Of a stretch of DNA of 64,000 bases, positions 58,715-64,000 are shown in pieces. Each line of letters opens with the position of its first letter. Position 1 is the stretch's first letter. Source of the DNA: Sinonovacula constricta (Eukaryota; Mollusca; Bivalvia; Cardiida; Solecurtidae); assembly GCA_007844125.1 (NCBI GenBank), contig CM017563.1, positions 25,195,694 to 25,259,693 on the forward strand. The letters are read 5' to 3'. The notes beneath the pieces are model-generated. The model worked only from the letters and a program-made list of their open reading frames with translations. It was not told the origin of the DNA and ran no database searches. Both the position numbers and the translations under genes were made by a program.

Positions 58715-60000
58715 AGATGATGTTTGTTGTCTTAAGCAATAAGTTATTACCTTTTGTTAAAATTGACAAAATTTTATAATGCTTATTGCTAATTTATACG
58801 TTGCTATTATAAATGTCGAATACTGCCATCGTCCATTTATAATGATTTATTAGCAATGAGTCATTGCTCGCGTTTTGATATCTTGGTAATTAGACAATGT
58901 GCTGTAGAGAAAGTCAAAACTAGCAGAATGACTTCAGCTTGTTCCTGTTCGAAATGTCAAATATTGTTTTAAATGCATCGAATTGCTTAAATATGATAAC
59001 GTTTAAATACTTATAAAGGCGTTATAATTTACAGCCCGATATTTATCTGCATCTAAATTAACGTTGATGAATCGTACAGTACAACGTTTAGTTATTAAAT
59101 AATTAGTATTTGTGTGAAATAGCACTTATGACGCTTATTATGAAATAAGTTCAAAAAAGGTCGATGCCAACGTATCGTATTAATGGTCAAACATTTATAT
59201 TCGTGTTGTCAAACAACCCCTATTATATATAATATACATGGCAGCATATAAATGTCGTAAACATATAATTTCAATTTATTTGCTATTAAGGTATAACGAT
59301 TGATAAACTGCGGAGCATGTTTATACACACTTATTTGCTTCAAGACACATATAATCCAATGTATTTAACAACTGTCACGCTAATGTCCTTAACAAAATAA
59401 AGTCCAGAATGCTAATGCCTTCAGACAAAAGAGAAAGAAAAGGGAAACACTTAAATTTGAGAAAATAACAACCTACATGTATCAAGTCTTTACAAATATG
59501 ATGACTGTATATATATTTAGTTAACGTTTATGCTAAGACAATAAACGCAGCCATGTCAGCTTAAATAGACATACAATAGTTTAAATAGCACAAATAATAA
59601 ATAAGTCGATTGTATCGGCTGAAGACATTTAAATGAGCACAAAACAGTTTAATTTAAAACGAACAATAACGTTACATATATCTGCAGTAAATGGTTAAAG
59701 GAGTACAAAATAGTTCCTTTGAACACAGACAAAGCGGCACATGTATCAGCAGTCATCACACAAATCTTTGAGGACAATCTCCTAATCGGTACATCGCACT
59801 CACCTCTGACACTGTTAGGGATTAAAGCGGATTTGGACTTTAATGTTTTATCAGTTATAACACGGTGGGAATAACACGACAGGGATTAACGGAATGAACA
59901 CATATTGCAGTAATGATATTTTAATCCTAAAGTGTGTTCGGATCCGTCACTACAACAGAACAAGATTTTAATTGAATTGAATTTTTATGTATAGGTGTAA
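58715..60000. other. No gene recognised
   Basis: AT-rich. No repeat family or coding signal that I can support. Confidence 0.5.
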
Positions 60001-60250
60001 CAGGGGCGGTTTCAGAATTATTTTATGGGCGGGGGTGGGGGTATGAATCAAGATCCATTCAATTTTATCGCAGTAAATACCGGATATGTATACAGAGTTA
60101 GGGACCCTAACTTCGACTTGAACAGTCAACAGACAAAATTTACGTTAAAAGCGTAGTATTTTTTTTAGCTTACATATATGTGTTTTCACAACTCTACTCT
60201 TTTACCTGATTGGTGTGGGATTCAACCCCACCATCTTTAATCATTCCCCG
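60001..60250. mobile_element. hAT-like MITE copy 4 (about 250 bp)
   Basis: Left end CAGGGGCGGTTTCAG, interior ATGAATCAAGATCCATTCAA shared with copies 1-3, right end worn (cattccccg). Flanks AGGTGTAA and CTGTGTAA agree at 6 of 8. Confidence 0.72.
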
Positions 60251-60664
60251 CTGTGTAATGTAAATTGAAATACTTATAACTTTTTTCATATGAAAGCTAA
60301 CTTTAAAAAGGAAACAAACCAAATTTGCAATTGTTTTGTTGTCTGTGGCAAACGCAGAAGGAGACGTGCGAAATTTATTAAATATATTGTTATCTTCGAC
60401 ATTAAACAAAAACCGTCACAAAGTTTTTAAATGGTATTAACAAAAGACGCCAATTGTAATTTTATATAAAAATGTTTTCTGCGACAAAAGCAAAAATAAA
60501 CGTGGATGTTGATAAGTTTATCCAATATATTATCTTTGACAAGAAATGCAACGCTGATCATATTAATTATTAAATATATAGTTTTCTATGAAAAAATGAC
60601 AGAGAGGAGATGTGTCAGTTTTCAAATACATAAATATCTCTGAAAAAAAGTAACGGTGTACTTT

Positions 60665-62045
60665 ATTAGTATAGTGATATACTGGTTATCAATATAGTGA
60701 CAAATTGGTTATCAATATGGTGATACTCTTACATTGGTTATCAATATAGGGATATGTTGGTTATCAGTATAGGGATATGTTGGCTATCAGTATAGGGATA
60801 TATTGGTTATCAGTATCGTGATATATTGGTTATCCGTATAGTGATATATTGGTTATCAGTATAGGGATATATTGGTTATCAGTATAGGGATATATTGGTT
60901 ATCAGTATAGTGATATATTGGTTATCCGTATAGTGATATATTGGTTATCAGTATCGTGATATATTGGTTATCAGTATAGTGATATATTGGTTATCAGTAT
61001 AGGGATATATTGGTTATCAGTATAGGGATATATTGGTTATCAGTATAGGGATATATTGTTTATCCGTATAGTGATATATTGGTTATCAGTATAGGGATAT
61101 ATTAGTTATCAGTGTGGTGATATATTGGTTATCAGTATAGGGATATATTGGTTATCAGTATAGGGATATATTGGTTATCAGTATGGTGATATATTGGTTA
61201 TCAGTATAGGGATATGTTGGTTATCAGTATAGGGATATATTGGTTATCAGTATAGGGATATATTGGTTATCAGTATAGTGATATATTGGTTATCAGTATG
61301 GTGATATATTGGTTATCATTATAGGGATATATTGGTTATCAGTATAGTGATATATTGGTTATCAGTATAGGGATATATTTGTTATCAGTATAGGGATATG
61401 TTGGTAATCAATATAGTGACAAATTGGTTATCAATATGGTAATACTCGTATATTGGTAATCAATATAGGGATATGTTGGTTATCAGTAAAGTGATATATT
61501 GGTTATCAGTATAGTGAAACATTGGTTATCAGTATCGTGATATATTGGTTATCCGTATAGTGATATATTGGTAATCAGTATAGTGATATATTGGTTATCA
61601 GTATAGTGATATATTGGTTATCAGTATAGTGATATATTGGTTATCAGTATAGTGATATATTGGTTTTCAGTATAGTGATATATTGGTTATCAATATAGTG
61701 ATATATTGATTATCAGTATAGTGATATATTGGTTATCAGTATGGTGATATATTTGTTATCAATATAGTGACAAATTGGTTATCAATATGGGGATACTCGT
61801 ATATTGGTTATCAATATATGGATATATTGGTTATCAGTATAGTGATATATTGGTTATCAGTATAGTGATATATTGGTTATCGGTAAAGTGATATATTGCT
61901 TATCAGTATAGTGATATATTGGTTATCAATATCGTGACAAATTGGTTATCAATATGGTGATACTCGTATATTGGTTATTAATATCGGGATATGTTGGTTA
62001 TCAGTTTAGTGATATATTGATTATCAGTATAGTGATATATTGGTT
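60665..62045. repeat. 23-bp satellite-like array, about 60 copies
   Basis: Unit GGTTATCAGTATAGTGATATATT with a GGGATA variant. A distinct block with TGACAAATTGGTTATCAATATGG and an extra ATACTCGTAT recurs at about 60690, 61410, 61765 and 61935, hinting at higher-order duplication. The period is not a multiple of three, so few frames stay open. Confidence 0.97.
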
Positions 62046-62046
62046 A

Positions 62047-62135
62047 ACTGCAAACGACCTCGTATGAAATTGAGCACATATAGTGTGATAATGTAACGAC
62101 CTCGTGTTTAATTGATCACATATAGTGTGATTATG
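62047..62135. repeat. Direct repeat pair, about 42 bp each
   Basis: AACGACCTCGTATGAAATTG and AACGACCTCGTGTTTAATTG, each followed by (A/T)GCACATATAGTGTGAT-type sequence. Immediately after the 23-bp array. Confidence 0.8.
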
Positions 62136-62139
62136 TATG

Positions 62140-64000
62140 AACCGTTGTGAAAATACATGACATTTTTCTATACAAATTAAGCCAGAAACACGAATGCATC
62201 TGTGATACACGTTAATGCTTAACAAACATTCCTAGCATCCATGAAAACTGGACAGTAAGTTCTCTACATACATGTAAGTAACCTTGAGAAATTATTTTAG
62301 TGTCAACGATTTGGGAAACAGCACTGCATGTTCATTTTTATATGCAAAACTAAATCTAATTTTCATCTTTAAAAAACAAACAAGTTTTTATTTGACTTCA
62401 GTAAAACAGTACAATTGCAATTGTATCCTTCCACCATAAAACATTCACAATGTGCTGAAACGACCTGGCTACGCCCGCTATAAAACATTTTGGACCTACC
62501 TGGCTGACTACGAAATTACTGGAGGAGTTAAGATTGAGATTTTCAAGTACGGTGCATTCAAGTACCCCATCATAATTCTCGTGTTTCGCGCATTCTATAT
62601 AAATATTACGCGGCACATTAATCCCGATTACTGACCGTGTTAATCCGGCGACCAATCAGTTAATCAGAGAGGATCAAATGTCTTCGATCCGTCGTCTGCT
62701 TATGTCACACCGTGAGAAAAGCTTATCCGTGACAAATAAATCCAACATTCTATGACAGTTAATTATGTTACGTCATATATCAGAGCACTGTTATGCCATC
62801 TCGTCTGTCAGATATATTGTCATGATTGCATGAGGATGCAAGGATAAGGAAGGGGCACAAGGATAAAAAAAAAGTTCGACGCAATCGTTCAAGTTAGTAT
62901 AATGTTAGTAATAGCTCTTTGTTCAACATTTTGTTTTGAAATATGTTAATAAATTGAACTTAATTCTGACTTTTTTTCGATAAAAAATTATCTGTGTTCT
63001 GTATTGATTTATGATTATTTTTTTTTATATTTTTAAATAGTCTCTAACCTTTACATGGCAAGAAAAGGACTGGTTAATTGACTGGATATTATTCATTTTT
63101 GCTGCATTATTGACTGTCGGTTTAATTATCGTACGACTCAGATTAATGTATGGGCGTACCACTTAATATGCTTTATACAATACGCAGGGTTTCTTTTAAA
63201 TAAAACGTTGAGCGGATTTTTAATTCACTTTGTTATCAGACTGATTGAGTGGAGAGGCCGATTTTGTTATTGTTTTCAGTATGTCCAATATTGCTCAATA
63301 TAATTATTAAAGATAAACACGGGTTCAAAGTTCAGAATCAAAAACAGCCCCCCCCCCCACACACACACACACACCCCCCAACTGCAGACCCTTTGCCTTG
63401 CTTAAACAATGCTATAAATTACTATTGAAAGCATGATGCCATATTGTACACGTGTATGGAATTTGTGCATTGAAAGTATGTGGACATATTGAATATCGAT
63501 TCCCCAGTCCGTTAATACACATCAAACAGTATGTTTTATTGATTTAAAATATTATTTTGTCAATTAAAACTCGAAATTCTGATTAGGTCTCATGTTTATT
63601 GTTTTTTGTTTACGATACGCTACCGTAACTCTACACAATATCGAATATAATATTTGACGATGATTTCTCCCTTTTTGTCCATTGTGACTTTAAGGGCAGC
63701 GTTTAAAGCAACTTTACTGGATTCTGTAGGCCGCGTTATAACTTAAAGAGTATAGCCTTGTCAAAGAAATGGACCATAAACTATATAACTTGGTGGGTTC
63801 TCTGACCACTACTGTAAATACAGAATGCAATCGGAAACGAAAGAATATTGTTTTAAACACACTGAGTCCACGTTTAATTCATTTCATTGCAATAATTATG
63901 CATGCAGTAAGCAATTAACTCGTATAAATTCATATAGATCTATGTGATTTTTTGTTTCACCCACTTATTATTCGTTGCTGATAAAAACAAGATAAAAATG
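62140..64000. other. No gene recognised; (C)n(CA)n tract at 63345-63375
   Basis: AT-rich. The 60-85 codon open frames at 62.4-62.65 kb on both strands have no domain I recognise. Confidence 0.45.

Noticed and set aside
62398..62655. Overlapping open frames on both strands (60 and 85 codons)
   Set aside because: No recognisable domain, splice context or codon bias; length is within chance expectation.

Overview
This is a eukaryotic, AT-rich, intron-rich window with many short interspersed elements and minisatellites. The protein matches (a CEP63-type centrosomal coiled-coil gene and a full-length COMMD2) and the mix of tRNA-derived SINEs, TTAA-flanked and hAT-type MITEs fit an invertebrate animal. 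A mollusc, perhaps a bivalve, is my best guess, but this is inference because no species marker is visible.

Left half (about 0.5-31.9 kb, minus strand): one gene, a CEP63/DEUP1-family centriole-duplication protein. It is rebuilt here from 19 core exons whose splice sites and phases all join, giving about 790 aa. Three further in-phase small exons (63, 60 and 27 nt) are probably cassette exons. Its introns hold six tandem arrays (unit lengths 54, 41, 20, 42, 27 and 40/41 bp) and several SINEs and MITEs. A 48-bp array lies in the long intron between exons 2 and 3.

Centre (31.86-32.12 kb): the CEP63 start codon and the COMMD2 start codon face away from each other and are only about 260 bp apart. 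Two CCAAT boxes and an ETS-type site lie between them, so this looks like a compact bidirectional promoter. COMMD2 (32.1-37.1 kb, plus strand) has five exons that join into 199 codons, the same length as human COMMD2. The two proteins act in different processes (centriole assembly versus the Commander/CCC endosomal recycling complex); they share a promoter region, not a known pathway.

Right half (37.4-64 kb): no complete gene is recognisable. It holds copies of a TTAA-flanked MITE family, four copies of a hAT-like MITE with 8-bp target duplications, one SINE family (one copy has its internal pol III B-box block expanded in tandem), and large minisatellites with units of 63, 45, 24 and 23 bp. 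Two weak candidates for 5' exons or promoters of plus-strand genes that continue elsewhere are noted at 40.7 kb and 58.6-58.7 kb.

Most long open frames in the window are artefacts of tandem repeats whose period is a multiple of three. The most notable observations are the minisatellite seeded by a duplicated CEP63 exon edge, the 63-nt cassette exon that duplicates the preceding exon, the SINE with an internal B-box array, and the head-to-head gene pair.
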